DNA of 64,000 bases from Aureimonas mangrovi (GCF_014058705.1 NZ_CP059692.1:1059001-1123000), one strand, 5' to 3'. Shown: positions 45,426 through 56,670, counted from the stretch's first letter. Notes: generated by a model not told the origin, from the sequence alone. Translations and numbers: made by a program.

Positions 45426-47330
45426 CTAGATGGGCCTTTCGCTCGATCCGACGAAGATCGTCGGGGCGGGCCATTCACCCCGCATGGTGAACCCGATCTC
45501 TTGCGATGAGGTGAACGGCTCGGATGCACCGACATTGGCGGCGGCGCTCGTCGCGGCAGGCTCGAAGGTCCCGTCCACCATCATCTGGTCGTCCATCACG
45601 GACAGGAAGCCCGAAGCCTCAACGACGCCCTGCGGCACGGTGATGCGCACGCTCTCCAGATTGGCGTAGGGGCCTTTGGTCGTCAGTTCCGCGCTCATCG
45701 CACTGAAGGCAGTGGGCGGCGCTTGCGGATCGACCTCGAATTTCCGTTCGCCGGCGGTGCGGAAAACGTCGGCCGAAAGCCCCGTCACGGAACCGGAAGC
45801 CATCGAGACGCGTATGCGCGTCTCGTTCTGGCGCAGGATGTCGGACCAGTTGCCCGCTGGTCCCGCGAGTTCGGCGGTGAGGTTCATCGGGCCGGCGAGG
45901 CGCACGGAATCGATCCCGGCCAGAGCAGCGATATCGCCCGACGACACACCGGAAAGGTCGATACGCGCGCTCGCGACCGGCCGGGGCTGACGGGTGTCGA
46001 TCGAGAGGCGCCCCTGTGCCCGTCCGCCCAGGATCTCGGCGTCGCCGACATCGAGCGTCGCGCGGCCGTCCTGGAAGATGACGGCCGCCGCGAACTGACG
46101 GACGGAGAAGCCGGCGAAGCTCGCCGCGGAGGCCGAAAGACGCAGGTCGAGGTCGAATTCGTCGATGAAAGAGAGAGCCAGCGGGCGCTGCAGATCAAGC
46201 GCATGACGCGGCAGAGGTGCGACGGCGCGCGCGAAGCGATCAAGGTCGAGCTGCGGGAACGCCAGCGTTCCCGTGATGGCGGTCGAGCCGCCATTGCGGA
46301 AGAGCGCTTCGAGCGCGCCCTCGCCCTCCTGGCCATCGAAGCCGAGGCGAGCGCCTTCCAGTGCCGCGCGGTCGTTTCGCAGAACGAGCCGGGTGACGAT
46401 CGAAGCCGCGCCGAAGTCCGGCAAGGTCGATCCTCCGCGGCCGAGCCAGCGCGCCGCACGGGTGACCGAGGGCGTTGCGATCCGCAGGCTGCCATCGAGG
46501 CCGATCGCGTCACCACCCTGCGCGACGCCTTCGAAGCTCAGGTCGAGCGGCGGCGCCTCGAGGAGGAGGCGCACGGCGCTGCTCTCCCCGTCGAGGAAGG
46601 CGACGGGGCGCTCCGCATGCGTCGTGACAGTCGTCGGCTGGCCGTTCCAGACGAAGTTGCCGGCAATGGTGGCGGGCGCGGATCGGGAGGGCCAATCGAG
46701 CGTCAGATTGGCGTTCGAAAAGCCGAGAGAACCGTCGTTCGGGCGGAACACGCCATCGCGAATCTCGACCGCACGCACGCCCTCGAAGCGCGTGAAGAAA
46801 GAGCGTAGATAGAGAAGCGCTGCTCCGTAGGCGCCGTCCTCGGCTGCTTCTGCCCCGGCAGGCGGAGGCGATGGAGCTGTCGCGGGTGCCCGATCCTGCA
46901 CAGGCGCCGAAGCCGACTCGTTCGACGCGAGTTCCGGCCGTATCAACGTCAGCCGCGCGACGTCCGTGCGGCCGAGAACGGCATCCAGGAAGTCGAGCTC
47001 GGCGACGATCCTGTCGACCGAGAGGCCCAGCCCCGGCTCGACGCCGCCGATCCGCACGTCGGCGAGCGTCAGAACCGGACGCGGCAGGAACTCGAAATCC
47101 ATCTCACCGCCGACGAAGACGGGCTGGCCGGTCAGATCGCCGAGCCGGGCCTCGATGTCATCGCGGGCGGCGGCCGCATTGAGGGCGATGGTCGAGTTGG
47201 CCGCGAACCAGACGCCCGCGATCACCAGCACCAAGACCCCAGCCAGAAGGAAGCGTCGCCTGGGGCGCCGCCTGCGCTTCTGTCGGTCGCCGGACGGCGG
47301 CCCGGCCTGTGGGGTGGTGGCGAAAGACAA
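45426..47330 (-). CDS. AsmA family protein
   Basis: This gene encodes 634 residues from TTG 47330 (GGAAGAG upstream). A basic stretch (KRRRRPRRR) and one membrane segment (about 28-47) anchor a large extracytoplasmic region with AsmA features: LGDLTGQPVFVGGEMDFEF, then VLTLADVRIGGV, and repeated beta-rich segments to the C-terminal TMRGEWPAPTIF. AsmA-like proteins are linked to outer-membrane lipid homeostasis. Exact role here unknown. Length is within the family range. Confidence 0.85.
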   Translation of the reverse strand: MSFATTPQAGPPSGDRQKRRRRPRRRFLLAGVLVLVIAGVWFAANSTIALNAAAARDDIEARLGDLTGQPVFVGGEMDFEFLPRPVLTLADVRIGGVEPGLGLSVDRIVAELDFLDAVLGRTDVARLTLIRPELASNESASAPVQDRAPATAPSPPPAGAEAAEDGAYGAALLYLRSFFTRFEGVRAVEIRDGVFRPNDGSLGFSNANLTLDWPSRSAPATIAGNFVWNGQPTTVTTHAERPVAFLDGESSAVRLLLEAPPLDLSFEGVAQGGDAIGLDGSLRIATPSVTRAARWLGRGGSTLPDFGAASIVTRLVLRNDRAALEGARLGFDGQEGEGALEALFRNGGSTAITGTLAFPQLDLDRFARAVAPLPRHALDLQRPLALSFIDEFDLDLRLSASAASFAGFSVRQFAAAVIFQDGRATLDVGDAEILGGRAQGRLSIDTRQPRPVASARIDLSGVSSGDIAALAGIDSVRLAGPMNLTAELAGPAGNWSDILRQNETRIRVSMASGSVTGLSADVFRTAGERKFEVDPQAPPTAFSAMSAELTTKGPYANLESVRITVPQGVVEASGFLSVMDDQMMVDGTFEPAATSAAANVGASEPFTSSQEIGFTMRGEWPAPTIFVGSSERPI

Positions 47331-47496
47331 CGGCTCTTCCAGACCTTTCGAAACCTAGCTTGCCCGGCCTTGTGCGACGCGGGAGGGTTGCCGAATCGCA
47401 ATGGCGGCGTCATGGCGCCGGGCGGAACCTGCCATGACTGTCTTCGATGGCGCGAGCAAGCCTTCGGGGGCGCGCGCTCGACTCAAGCTGCGATCA

Positions 47497-50400
47497 TCAA
47501 TGCGCGAGCACCCGCTGCGCTGGAAAGGTAATCTCGATCAGCGTGCCCTCGCCCGGCGTGGAGGCGATGCGGAAGAGCGCGCGGTTGGCTTCCACCATCG
47601 CCTTGGTCAGCGGCAGCCCGAGACCGGTGCCGTCACCGCGCTCCTTGCCGGCGGCGTTCACCTGCTGGAAGGGCGTCAGCGCGATCTCGATCTCGCGATC
47701 CGTCATGCCGATGCCGGAATCGCGGAAGCGCAGTGCTACCTCGCCGTTCTCGCCGTAGCTCGTGGAGGCGATGATCTGCCCTCCGGCCGGCGTGAAGCGG
47801 ATGGCATTGGACACGAGGTTGAGGGCGATCTGGCGAAGCGTGCGCCGATCGGCGACCACCGGGGGAATACCGCCGGGCAGGTTGGAGCGCACGATCACCC
47901 GCTCGCGATTGGCCTGCGGCTGCATCAAGGACACAACCTCGCTGACGACGTCGTTCAGGGCGACGGCCTCGAAGGCGAGTTCCACCTTGCCGGCTTCGAT
48001 CTTGGAGATGTCGAGGAGGTCGTTGACGAGATCGAGGACATGATGGCCCGAGCGCTTGATGTCGCCGAGATACTCCATGTAGCGCTCGTGGCCGATCGGC
48101 CCGTAGGTCTCGGAGGTCATCACGTCGGCGAAGCCGATGATGGCGTTGAGCGGCGTGCGCAACTCGTGGCTGATATTGGCCAGGAACCGGCTCTTGTGCA
48201 GGCTCGCATCCTCGGCCTGGCGGCGCGCGGCGACGAGTTCCTCTTCGGCGCGCTTCCAATGGGCGATGTCGCGAAGGACGACGCACCACCCGCGCTCGCC
48301 CGGCAGGCGCCCGATGGTGATGAAAAGCGGGATCGTGCCCCCGCCGGCGACCTGCGCGTCCACCTCGCGCCCGTCGTTCAGGATGCCCGCCAGGCCCTCC
48401 TCGCGCAGCGTCTCCAGATAGTTCTGCGTCGGCCGGCGGCTGTCGGCGGCCAGAAGCTCGGTGAAATCACGCCCGCGATAGTCCTCGGCCGAGAGGCCGA
48501 ACAAGGCTTCTGCCGCGCCGTTCATGGAGCGCACCGCGCCGGGCGTATCGAGAAGGACGATGCCGTCAGTCGCCGTGTCTAGAACGGCCCGCAGTTCCTC
48601 GACCTCCGAGCGCAATGCTTCCGCCGCCTCGCGCGCGGTCGGCTGGTGGGTCGCGGCATCGTCTTCCGGCGCGGCCGGCTCGAGATCCCCTTCCGGGGTG
48701 AAATAGAAGGTGAGGCAGGAGCGGCCCGAAAGGCTGACGCGCTGGATCTGCACGCGCGCCAGCGTGACGGAACCGTCCGCCCGGCGGATCGGCACCTGTC
48801 GCCTCTCGCCGGTGCCGTCGCTGTCCTGCGGCTCCTCCGCCTCGGCAAACAGCGCGTCGAGCCCGCCCGCTTCGCGGAAGGCGGCGAGATCACGATAGCC
48901 GGTCAGCTTCCAGAAGCCGGCATTGGCGAAGACGGGGCGCGTGCGCATCTCCACCAGAACCGGCAGCGGAAGGCCCGAGAACAGCGCGGAAAGCTCCGGG
49001 TCGAGGCTCGCGCGCTCCGGATCGACGGGGGCTTCACGCTTCTCCGGTTCGGACGCCGGTTCCTCGCCCGTCTGGAGGGGGCGGGCCGTCTGGTCCGTCG
49101 GTGAAAGCTCGGCGCCGATCGCGCGGAAGGCGTCGGCCTCGGCGGGCGACAGCAGCGGTTCGCGGCGACGCCGCTCTTCCAGCCGCACCACCGTTCCGGC
49201 CGCGTCCCCACCGCCTTCGTCTTCGATGGCAGCGCTCTCCTGCGCGGGCGTCCGGCGGCCGAAGGCCGGCATCTCCTCGGAATCATCGGCAAGGCCGCCC
49301 CGCGGGACGGCTTCGCCCGCGTCTTCGGCCTCCGGCTCCTCGGCGACGAGCATCATGCCGATCGCCTCCAGGTCGTTCACCGTCTCTTCCGGCCGCACGA
49401 CGCCAAAGCCACGGAAGCCCTCGAAGACGCGGTCGCGCCCGTAGACGGGCAGGGCGGCGAGTTCCACCAGCACCTTGTGCTCGGTGCCCTCGACCGGCCA
49501 AAAGATGCCGCGGCCCGAGAACGTGTCGCGCCGCTGCATGAGCCCGGCGATCTCGCCGTCCTCGTCGAAGCCGAAGGCCTCCGCCACCTCCGTGAAGGCC
49601 ACGCCTATCACGTCGGCCGCAGCCGGCCCGACAACGGCGGCGAACTCGTGTGAGAGATGCGAGAAGCGTCCGTCCGCATCGATCCGCCAGACAAAGCGCG
49701 CAGGCTCGGCCAAAGGCGAAGCCGGAGCCTCGCGAACCTCTTCGGTTTCGGGCGCGGTGCGGGAACGATCTGGCTCGTCGAGCGCGACGGGGTGTTCCAG
49801 GGCCTTGGTCGCGTCAGGCTCGGGCGCCTCAGGCTCTGACTCTGGAGCCGAGGTGCCTGTTGCAGCCTCTCCTGACGCGGGTTCTCCTGCCGGGACGCTC
49901 GCCTGTTCGCCGCCGCGGCTGCGCCAGCGATCGAGAAGCGCGCCGATCGGGCTGGCTGCCGCGTCGGCATCCACCGGTCCCGCTCGAGAGGCCGCGGGCT
50001 CGTTCATCGCGCGTTCCGGCACGCGCACGAGCGCGAGCGTGCTCGCGACCGGCCAGATGTTCGCGCCCCCGCCGAACGCCGCATCTTCGGCGGGGAAGAT
50101 GCTGCCCGGCAGCGCCGCCAACTGCCCGTCATCGTCCGCGAGATCGTCGGTGCGTGCGAGAATGCCCTCGGCAGAGACGATTGCCACGCGATCCGCGCAC
50201 CCCGATTCGGCAAGGAGGCGGCCGGCGAGGGCCGCCTCGCTCTCGCGTGCCGCCCCCGGAAGCGGTGCCGCCATGAGCGCCAGCGTCGTGCCGTCCGCCG
50301 CGACGATGTTCATGAGGTGGGCCGTAACCCAGACCTGCAGGCCCTCCGCACCGCCCTTGACGCGCAGCATGGCCTCGCCGTCCTCCTCGAGGATCGGCCG

Positions 50401-50607
50401 AACGCCAGCGATCTGGCGAGTGACGAGCGCGGGGAGGTTGCGGTCCTCCGCCGCGTCGCTCCAGCCGAAGAGCGCGGCGGCGGCGGTGTTGGCGAAGAGA
50501 ATATGGTCGAGATCGCGATCGAAGACGAGGACCGCGCGCCCTGCCTCGTTGGCGATGCGCACTTCCTCCAGAGCCATGATGTCGGGCGTCGTCGCGTTCA
50601 CCGCCAT
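47497..50607 (-). CDS. pdhS: PdhS-like PAS sensor histidine kinase (cell-cycle/polarity type)
   Basis: This gene encodes 1036 residues, no membrane segment. Several PAS-like regions (about 20-110, 320-420, 570-660 and 690-790) precede the kinase core: H-box HELRTPLNAIIGFADVM, N-box LNLVSNAIRFT, G1 DSGIGM, G2 GDGTGLGLPLTK, ending FPAQRVLAH. The core and total length closely fit Brucella PdhS (about 1035 residues, from memory), which phosphorylates DivK and marks the old pole. The middle 200-300 region is acidic and low-complexity. The phasin gene is adjacent and divergent. Confidence 0.85.
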   Translation of the reverse strand: MAVNATTPDIMALEEVRIANEAGRAVLVFDRDLDHILFANTAAAALFGWSDAAEDRNLPALVTRQIAGVRPILEEDGEAMLRVKGGAEGLQVWVTAHLMNIVAADGTTLALMAAPLPGAARESEAALAGRLLAESGCADRVAIVSAEGILARTDDLADDDGQLAALPGSIFPAEDAAFGGGANIWPVASTLALVRVPERAMNEPAASRAGPVDADAAASPIGALLDRWRSRGGEQASVPAGEPASGEAATGTSAPESEPEAPEPDATKALEHPVALDEPDRSRTAPETEEVREAPASPLAEPARFVWRIDADGRFSHLSHEFAAVVGPAAADVIGVAFTEVAEAFGFDEDGEIAGLMQRRDTFSGRGIFWPVEGTEHKVLVELAALPVYGRDRVFEGFRGFGVVRPEETVNDLEAIGMMLVAEEPEAEDAGEAVPRGGLADDSEEMPAFGRRTPAQESAAIEDEGGGDAAGTVVRLEERRRREPLLSPAEADAFRAIGAELSPTDQTARPLQTGEEPASEPEKREAPVDPERASLDPELSALFSGLPLPVLVEMRTRPVFANAGFWKLTGYRDLAAFREAGGLDALFAEAEEPQDSDGTGERRQVPIRRADGSVTLARVQIQRVSLSGRSCLTFYFTPEGDLEPAAPEDDAATHQPTAREAAEALRSEVEELRAVLDTATDGIVLLDTPGAVRSMNGAAEALFGLSAEDYRGRDFTELLAADSRRPTQNYLETLREEGLAGILNDGREVDAQVAGGGTIPLFITIGRLPGERGWCVVLRDIAHWKRAEEELVAARRQAEDASLHKSRFLANISHELRTPLNAIIGFADVMTSETYGPIGHERYMEYLGDIKRSGHHVLDLVNDLLDISKIEAGKVELAFEAVALNDVVSEVVSLMQPQANRERVIVRSNLPGGIPPVVADRRTLRQIALNLVSNAIRFTPAGGQIIASTSYGENGEVALRFRDSGIGMTDREIEIALTPFQQVNAAGKERGDGTGLGLPLTKAMVEANRALFRIASTPGEGTLIEITFPAQRVLAH

Positions 50608-50825
50608 ATCCTGCCGTTGACGGCCGCGCCGCCGATTGGTTCACGTTTCGTTAATAAGGCGCGGGCGTGAACAAATCCAGAATTGCGAGCATTGTCACAA
50701 TCTCAAAGGCAGGAAAGGGTTAATTTGCGTGAAGACTTTTGAACGAAACGAGCGCTCGACCGGCAACCGAGCCGGGCGGCTACCGTTTGACCTTCATGAC
50801 TTCACACCGTCCAGGGAGATAGACC

Positions 50826-51362
50826 ATGGCAGTCGACACAGGGAACACCGGTGACAAGAAGCCGGAAGACGCGATGAAGGACGCAGCGCAACGCAGCCAG
50901 GAGGCGTTCCGCGACGCGATGGACCCGGAGAAGATCGCACAGGCGCAGGCCTCGATGGGCTTCGATCCGCAGCGCATGCAGGAGACGCTTCGCACCATGA
51001 CGGAGCGTTCGATGGCGCAGTCGCGCGAGGCCTACGGGCGGATGAAGTCGGCCACCGACGAGGCGGCGCGCACGCTCGAATCGACGATGGAGAATGTTCA
51101 CAACGGCTCGCTGACCTTATCACGCAAGGCGATCGAGGCGATGCGCACCAATGCTGAGATGGGATTCTCGCATCTGGAGAAGCTGGCCTCGGCCGGCTCG
51201 GTCGCTGAGTTCGTCGAACTTCAGACCGGTTATCTGCGCCGCCAGATGGAGACGGTCGCCGATCAGGCGCGTGAGATGCAGGCGCTCTCGCGCGATGTAG
51301 CGCAGGACATGGCCCGCCCGACGCGCGAGGCGGCCGAGCGGATGAAGCCGGGCCGCGCCTGA
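50826..51362 (+). CDS. Phasin family protein
   Basis: This gene encodes 178 residues, start ATG 50826 with AGGGAGA upstream. Helical and amphipathic throughout: MTERSMAQSREAYGRMKSAT and NEMGFSHLEKLA-type segments (NAEMGFSHLEKLASAGS) and FVELQTGYLRRQMETVADQA are the phasin core pattern. Phasins coat polyhydroxyalkanoate granules or act as general helical chaperones. No PHA synthase is in the window. The gene is divergent from pdhS. Confidence 0.85.
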   Translation: MAVDTGNTGDKKPEDAMKDAAQRSQEAFRDAMDPEKIAQAQASMGFDPQRMQETLRTMTERSMAQSREAYGRMKSATDEAARTLESTMENVHNGSLTLSRKAIEAMRTNAEMGFSHLEKLASAGSVAEFVELQTGYLRRQMETVADQAREMQALSRDVAQDMARPTREAAERMKPGRA

Positions 51363-51460
51363 CCCTTGGCCGTTCGTGCCCGGACGCATGCGATGCCTTG
51401 CGTTCGGGCCGGAATTTCTCTATTGCCACCCTCGCGCTCTGCTGCGACGGAGTGCCATGT

Positions 51461-51537
<77 letters not shown>

Positions 51538-52669
51538 CATTTTTTAACAGCCATTTCAGTGTCCTTTCGGAGTGACCGCTCACCAGCGGCTGGGTTTTCA
51601 TGTCGCGCCGCTCCTCCGGGTTGGAGAGGACGTCGATCTGCGGCAGTGGATCCTTGCGGATCGTCTCGATCGCCTCGACGGGGTCATGGAAGGCGGACGC
51701 ATCGTAGAGGAGGCGGCCCGGAATACTGCAACGTCGCTCCTAGAAGTTCGTCACCTTCTGGTGGGCGACTGAACCGGATACGAGGGCAAGATGAAGCGCG
51801 CTCTTTTGCGTTCGCAGCATCATCTCTCCTCCGAAATAGACGAGTGCAACAGGATTCTCAGGAGCGAGCCCGTGATGATAGTAGCGGATGCACTCGCCCT
51901 CGCAGCCGACCACCACCCAGAGGCGTCCCGTGCCGGGCCCGCAATACTCCGGTGATCCGACGGAGCCGTGCAGCGCCTCGTAGGCGTCGAAGGTTTCGGT
52001 CCTTTCAGTGGTCCTTAGTTCGCGCGGCTGCGGGTATTCGAAAGGTCCGAGGCGTGGGCTTTCGGCCGATGCCGTCTGAGAGGCCGGCGGGACCGTGAGC
52101 ACTGCGGCGGACGAGCCGACAGGTTAGGCTGGGCTTGGAGGATCGGGCGATCGCCACTCTCCTTCAGGGACGCGAGGCCGCATTCTAGGCCGCGCGCTGC
52201 ATCGAAGGAAGCGTGCTTATTCGACGCCATGAGAAGAGTCGGACTTCGTGTGGCGCCGCCCCTTGGGGCCGTCTTCTTCTAGCCCGCACAGATGACGCGT
52301 CGGTGACGCCTTCAAACGGTGGCCTGCACCCGATCCACTCGGCCTCTCTTTGGCCCATCCTGCGCCGAAGCTCACATGCCGGTGATCGGCAGGGCCTCGG
52401 TCGGGATGGGAGATCAGCCGTGAAGCGACTTCCCATCCCTGTGTTCCTTGCCTCGTCCGCGTTCCCGCCGCTTTGCGTGCAGGCATCGGCTCGCGACGTG
52501 GCCTGCGGCCGGGAGGGCGGCCAAAGGGCCGGAAACGATTTCGCCCAACGGTTGAAGTCGAAGAGCCCGTTTAAGGGATGAGCAGCTATTTTCTGCTTGG
52601 CTCTCGCAACGGAAGACGAGCGAAGCTGCAGCTCGGTCTCGCACGGGCGGCGATGGGAAGGTGAAAAGC
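51538..52669. other. Decayed intergenic region after tRNA-His
   Basis: About 1.1 kb with no intact gene. The stretch 51740-52102 (minus) encodes a 120-residue N-terminal fragment, and 51560-51740 (minus) a C-terminal-like fragment in another frame. From about 52103 to 52669 neither strand shows a credible coding frame, only short unrelated ORFs. The location directly downstream of a tRNA fits a site of past insertion and loss. Confidence 0.6.
51560..52102 (-). pseudogene. Broken gene, possibly alpha/beta-hydrolase-like
   Basis: Two fragments on the minus strand: 51740-52102 (120 residues, with VVVGCEGECIRYYHHG and NPVALVYFGGEMML, the style of an alpha/beta-hydrolase N-terminus) and, shifted in frame, about 51560-51740 (AIETIRKDPLPQIDVLSNPE). 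The first ends in an unrelated tail (HQKVTNF), and the middle of a normal hydrolase (nucleophile elbow, most of the core) is missing. So frameshift plus internal deletion is likely. Family assignment is tentative. Confidence 0.4.
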
Positions 52670-54073
52670 ATGAAACCGATTGCCATTCTCGGTGCCGGGC
52701 TCGCCGGCCTGACGGCCGCACGCGAACTGCGCGCCAAAGGGCTGCCCGTGGTCGTCCTGGAAGCGGGCGGTGTGATCGGCGGCCTCGCCGCTTCGTTCAA
52801 GGACCCGGAAGGCTTCTCCTACGATTTCGGCGCGCATTTCATCAGCAACCGTCTGGCCGGGGCGCTGGGCGCGGCAGCCGAGTGTCGCACGGTGCGCCAT
52901 TACGGCGAGGCCGTGATGGTGGGCGGCCGTTTTCGCAACTATCCGCTGGGTCTCGCGCTGGAGCCGCGCTTCGCGATAAGCGCGATGAAGGGACTGTCCC
53001 TTCGCTCCGGCAAGGCTGCCTCGGCCGCCGAGCTCTTCCGCAACCGCTTCGGCGCAACGCTCGCCGACGAGGTGGCGATCCCGATCGCCGAAGCGTGGTC
53101 GGGGGCACCAGCTGCCGAACTCGCGCCCTCCGTCGGCGACAAGTTCGGCTCGGGCATCGCCAGATCGCTCTATCTCAACATCGCCTCGCGCGTCACGCAT
53201 CGCGCGGTCTGCAACGGTTACTCCCACGAAATGGCGGAGAATGCAGGGGTCTATCACGTCTACCCCGAAGGCGGTCTTTCGAAGCTCCTTGAGCCGACCG
53301 TGGCGGCCGTCAGCTCCGCGATCCGCCTCTCCTCGCCGGTCGAGAAGATCATGGTGCGCAAAGGGCGCGTCGCTGCCGTGCGCGTGCGTGGCGAGGAAAT
53401 GCCGGTCTCGGCCGTGGTGAGCACGGCGCCGGTCAACGTTCTGCCGCGCCTTGTTGAAGGCACGGACGCGCTTGCTCACATGGCGGCCTTCCGCTACCGC
53501 CCGATGACCTTCGTCAATCTGCGCTTCGCGGCGAGGAACATCCTGCCTGATACGCTGCTCTGGGTGCCGGATCGCTCGCAGCGCTTCTTCCGCATCGCCG
53601 AGGCACCGATCTCGATGCCGTGGCTGGCGCCCGAGGGGAAGACGCTCCTGACCTACGATCTCGGTTGCGAGATGGGTGACGAGATCTGGACGATGTCCGA
53701 CGCCGATCTCGCCGAACTCTGCCTGGAAGGCACGTGCCGCATCTTCGGCAACGACCTGCGTCGCCATTTCATCGGCCACGGGGGCACCTTGCGCACGCCG
53801 AACGCCTATCCGGTCTATCTCTCGCGCTACGAAGAGGATCGCCAGCGCTTCGCACGCTCGACGGGCGTCGATGGCCTCTACAGCATCGGCCGGCACGGCG
53901 AGTTCGCCCATATCCTGATGGAGGACATCCATTGGCGCACGCTCAAGCGCATGCGCGAGGTGGAAGCCTATGTGCGCGGCGTGCCGGAAGACGAGAACGA
54001 CGGCGTGAACATCGCGGGACTCGCCACGCAGGTGGCGGAGATGATGTCGCCGCGCTCGGCGGTCTCGCACTAG
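52670..54073 (+). CDS. FAD-dependent amine-oxidase/protoporphyrinogen-oxidase-like protein
   Basis: This gene encodes 467 residues from ATG 52670 (GGGAAGG at 52655-52661). The N-terminal Rossmann motif is [19 protein letters not shown], followed by [20 protein letters not shown], as in UDP-galactopyranose mutase and protoporphyrinogen-oxidase-like NAD(P)-binding proteins. The C-terminal [19 protein letters not shown] binds FAD in this group. Such chromosomal genes often act on sugars or lipids of the envelope; the substrate cannot be told. It overlaps the convergent xseA by four bases. Confidence 0.82.
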   Translation: MKPIAILGAGLAGLTAARELRAKGLPVVVLEAGGVIGGLAASFKDPEGFSYDFGAHFISNRLAGALGAAAECRTVRHYGEAVMVGGRFRNYPLGLALEPRFAISAMKGLSLRSGKAASAAELFRNRFGATLADEVAIPIAEAWSGAPAAELAPSVGDKFGSGIARSLYLNIASRVTHRAVCNGYSHEMAENAGVYHVYPEGGLSKLLEPTVAAVSSAIRLSSPVEKIMVRKGRVAAVRVRGEEMPVSAVVSTAPVNVLPRLVEGTDALAHMAAFRYRPMTFVNLRFAARNILPDTLLWVPDRSQRFFRIAEAPISMPWLAPEGKTLLTYDLGCEMGDEIWTMSDADLAELCLEGTCRIFGNDLRRHFIGHGGTLRTPNAYPVYLSRYEEDRQRFARSTGVDGLYSIGRHGEFAHILMEDIHWRTLKRMREVEAYVRGVPEDENDGVNIAGLATQVAEMMSPRSAVSH

Positions 54074-55680
54074 CTGCTGTCGCCAAAGAGATCCGTCTGG
54101 GAGGCCGGGGTCGCCACCCGCGCGCGGCGCGGGCGCGTCGGCTGAGCAGGCGGGGGCGCGGGTCTCGAGCCGTCTAGCACGGCCGTGGCGGCGCGCCTTT
54201 CGCGCCCGGCGAACTCGATCTCGTACAATGCGCCGGGCAGGAAGCCTTCTGCACGTGTGACGGGCGCGCCGGCTTCGTCGCGCACGATCGCATAGCCGCG
54301 CTCCAGCACACGCTCGGGATCGAGGCTTTCGGCCATGCGCCAGGCGGCGACGAGCCGTTCACGACGGGCGGTCGCCGCTCTCTCCGCCGCCAAGATCAAT
54401 CGCGCTTCGAGATAGGCGAGGTGCCGGCGTGCTTCGCGGCTGCGGCCCGCGAGCCCTTGCGGCTGGAGGGCGGCGGACGCGCGAAGGAACGCCGAGCGGC
54501 GCCGCGCGACCATAGCGCCCAACGCATGGCCGGCCTTTAACGCGCCGCGCTCCAGCCGGGCGCGGCGGTCGGCGACGAGGGCGTCGAGCCTGGAGAGCTG
54601 TAATCCGGAGCCGGCCCGATCGAGCCGCGCGGCGCGTTCGCCCTGGATGGCGCGCAGGTTCCGGTCGAGCGCACTCGTCGCCTCGTCCAGGCGGCGCCGT
54701 GGGAGCGCAAGCAGAGTGTCGGGCGAGGGCAGGGCGCGCGCGAGGCCGTCGGCGGCCCGCCTTGCGTGATGGATGCCCCGGCTCATCGCGCCGCCATGGC
54801 GCGCATGGACGGCGGAGAGCGCGGCAAGAAGATCGGCGCGCACCGGCACCACCATCTCCGCCGCGCCGGTGGGCGTGGGCGCGCGGAGATCCGCCGCGTG
54901 ATCGATCAGAGTCCAGTCCGTCTCATGGCCGACGGCCGATACGAGCGGGATCGCCGAGCCCGCAGCCGCACGGACCACGGCCTCGTCGTTAAAGCCCCAG
55001 AGATCCTCCAGACTGCCGCCGCCGCGCGCGACGATCAGGACGTCAGGGCGCGGGATCGGGCCGCCCGGCTCGATCGCGTTGAAGCCTTCGATCGCGGCGG
55101 CGACCTCCGCGCCGCTCGTCTCTCCCTGGACGCGCACGGGCCAGACGATGACGTGGACGGGAAAGCGGTCGGCGATGCGATGGCGGATGTCCCGGATGAC
55201 GGCGCCGGTCGGCGAGGTGACGACGCCGACGACGCGGGGCAGATAGGGCAGACGACGCTTGCGGGCGGGGTCGAAGAGGCCTTCGGCCTCGAGCTTCAGC
55301 CGCCGCTCGTTGAGAAGCGCCATCAGCGCACCTGTGCCTGCCGGCTTCAGATCCTCGATGACGATCTGGTATTTCGAGGAGCCGGGATAGGTCGTCAGCT
55401 TGCCGGTGGCCACGACCTCCAGCCCCTCTTCGGGCTTAAAGGCGAGTTTGGAGAAGGACGTGCGCCAGATCACGGCTTCCAGTCGGGCCCGCTCGTCCTT
55501 CAGCGCGAAATAGGCGTGACCGGAGGAGTGCGGTCCGCGATAGCCGGAAATCTCGCCGCGCACGCGCACATGGCCGAAGGCGTCCTCGACCGTGCGCTTC
55601 AGCGCACCGGAGATTTCCGAGACGGAGTATTCGCCCGCGTTGCTGGCGGGTTCGGAGAGACTGTCGGGCGCTCGGCTCAT
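54070..55680 (-). CDS. xseA: Exodeoxyribonuclease VII large subunit
   Basis: This gene encodes 536 residues. N-terminal OB fold ([40 protein letters not shown]), then the nuclease core with [17 protein letters not shown] and [20 protein letters not shown], and a coiled-coil C-terminal half. It pairs with XseB (not in the window) to degrade single-stranded DNA. The C-terminal 50 residues or so are a Pro- and Arg-rich tail. Confidence 0.96.
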   Translation of the reverse strand: MSRAPDSLSEPASNAGEYSVSEISGALKRTVEDAFGHVRVRGEISGYRGPHSSGHAYFALKDERARLEAVIWRTSFSKLAFKPEEGLEVVATGKLTTYPGSSKYQIVIEDLKPAGTGALMALLNERRLKLEAEGLFDPARKRRLPYLPRVVGVVTSPTGAVIRDIRHRIADRFPVHVIVWPVRVQGETSGAEVAAAIEGFNAIEPGGPIPRPDVLIVARGGGSLEDLWGFNDEAVVRAAAGSAIPLVSAVGHETDWTLIDHAADLRAPTPTGAAEMVVPVRADLLAALSAVHARHGGAMSRGIHHARRAADGLARALPSPDTLLALPRRRLDEATSALDRNLRAIQGERAARLDRAGSGLQLSRLDALVADRRARLERGALKAGHALGAMVARRRSAFLRASAALQPQGLAGRSREARRHLAYLEARLILAAERAATARRERLVAAWRMAESLDPERVLERGYAIVRDEAGAPVTRAEGFLPGALYEIEFAGRERRAATAVLDGSRPAPPPAQPTRPRRARVATPASQTDLFGDSS

Positions 55681-55728
55681 GGCCTCATGTGGCGAAGCAC
55701 GGGGTGCGCGGTCAAGGGCGCAGTCCGC

Positions 55729-56670
55729 TCATGCGGCTGAGGACGTGCGCAGACGCTGCGGGCGGATGATGCGGGTCTCGGGCACATCAGACTCTTCGAG
55801 CGGGCCTTCGTGCTGCACCAGATTCTGCAGGCTCTCCCGGATATGTTCGATCAGGGCCGTGACCACCGGCCGCTCGGCGTTGCGCGCGCGCATGAAGCCG
55901 ATCTCCGCGTCGCGCAGCCTGGGAAAGCCATCGGCCTCGCCGAGGACGCGCATGCCGGGCCGCAGCGCGCATTCCGGAAGGACGCTGACGGCCAGACCCG
56001 ACAGGACGGCGGAGGTCACGATGGTCGCCGACCAGCTCGAGAACAGGATGCGATAGTCGCGGCCCATGTCCTCCAGCGCCTCGACGCACTGGCGTCGCCA
56101 GACGCAGTCCTGCCGGCCGATGGCGAGCGGCAGGACGGCTTCCTCATGCACGCTGTGCGTCGCCGACGTGACGAAGTGCAGAGGCTCGGAGCGCACCACC
56201 TCCGAATGCGCGCTGGCCGTGTGGCAAACCAGTGCGACATCCAGATGGCCCTTGTCGATCTGCTCGACGAGGCTCGACGTCGTCTCGCAGGCGATCTGAA
56301 GTTCGACGCGTGGATTGGTTCGCACAAAGCGCGCCATGATCTCGGGGAGGAAGCGCTCGGCATAGTCGTCGGGCAGGCCGATGCGCACATGGCCCTCGAT
56401 CGAATCCTCATCGAAGGCGGTCAGCGCCTCGCGCGAGAGGCTGAGCATCCGACGCGCGTAGGACAGAAGCCGTGTCCCATCCTCCGTCAGCCGCACGGCG
56501 CGCCCGCCGCGCACGAAGAGTTCGACACCGAGCCGCTCCTCGAGCCGGCGGACCTGCATGGAAACCGCCGATTGCGTCTTGAACACCTCGTCGGCTGCGC
56601 GGGTGAAGCTTCCCGTGTCCACCACGGCGACGAAGGTGCGGAGCTGGTCGAGATCGAGAGGGGCGGCCAC
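55729..56670 (-). CDS. LysR-type transcriptional regulator
   Basis: This gene encodes 313 residues from GTG 56670. N-terminal winged helix: LDQLRTFVAVVDTGSFTRAADEVFKTQSAVSMQVRRLE. The rest is the two-lobed effector-binding fold. It is divergent from the DUF1127 gene, 171 bases apart, and may control it. Ligand unknown. The C-terminal tail (about 280-313) is polar. Confidence 0.9.
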   Translation of the reverse strand: MAAPLDLDQLRTFVAVVDTGSFTRAADEVFKTQSAVSMQVRRLEERLGVELFVRGGRAVRLTEDGTRLLSYARRMLSLSREALTAFDEDSIEGHVRIGLPDDYAERFLPEIMARFVRTNPRVELQIACETTSSLVEQIDKGHLDVALVCHTASAHSEVVRSEPLHFVTSATHSVHEEAVLPLAIGRQDCVWRRQCVEALEDMGRDYRILFSSWSATIVTSAVLSGLAVSVLPECALRPGMRVLGEADGFPRLRDAEIGFMRARNAERPVVTALIEHIRESLQNLVQHEGPLEESDVPETRIIRPQRLRTSSAA

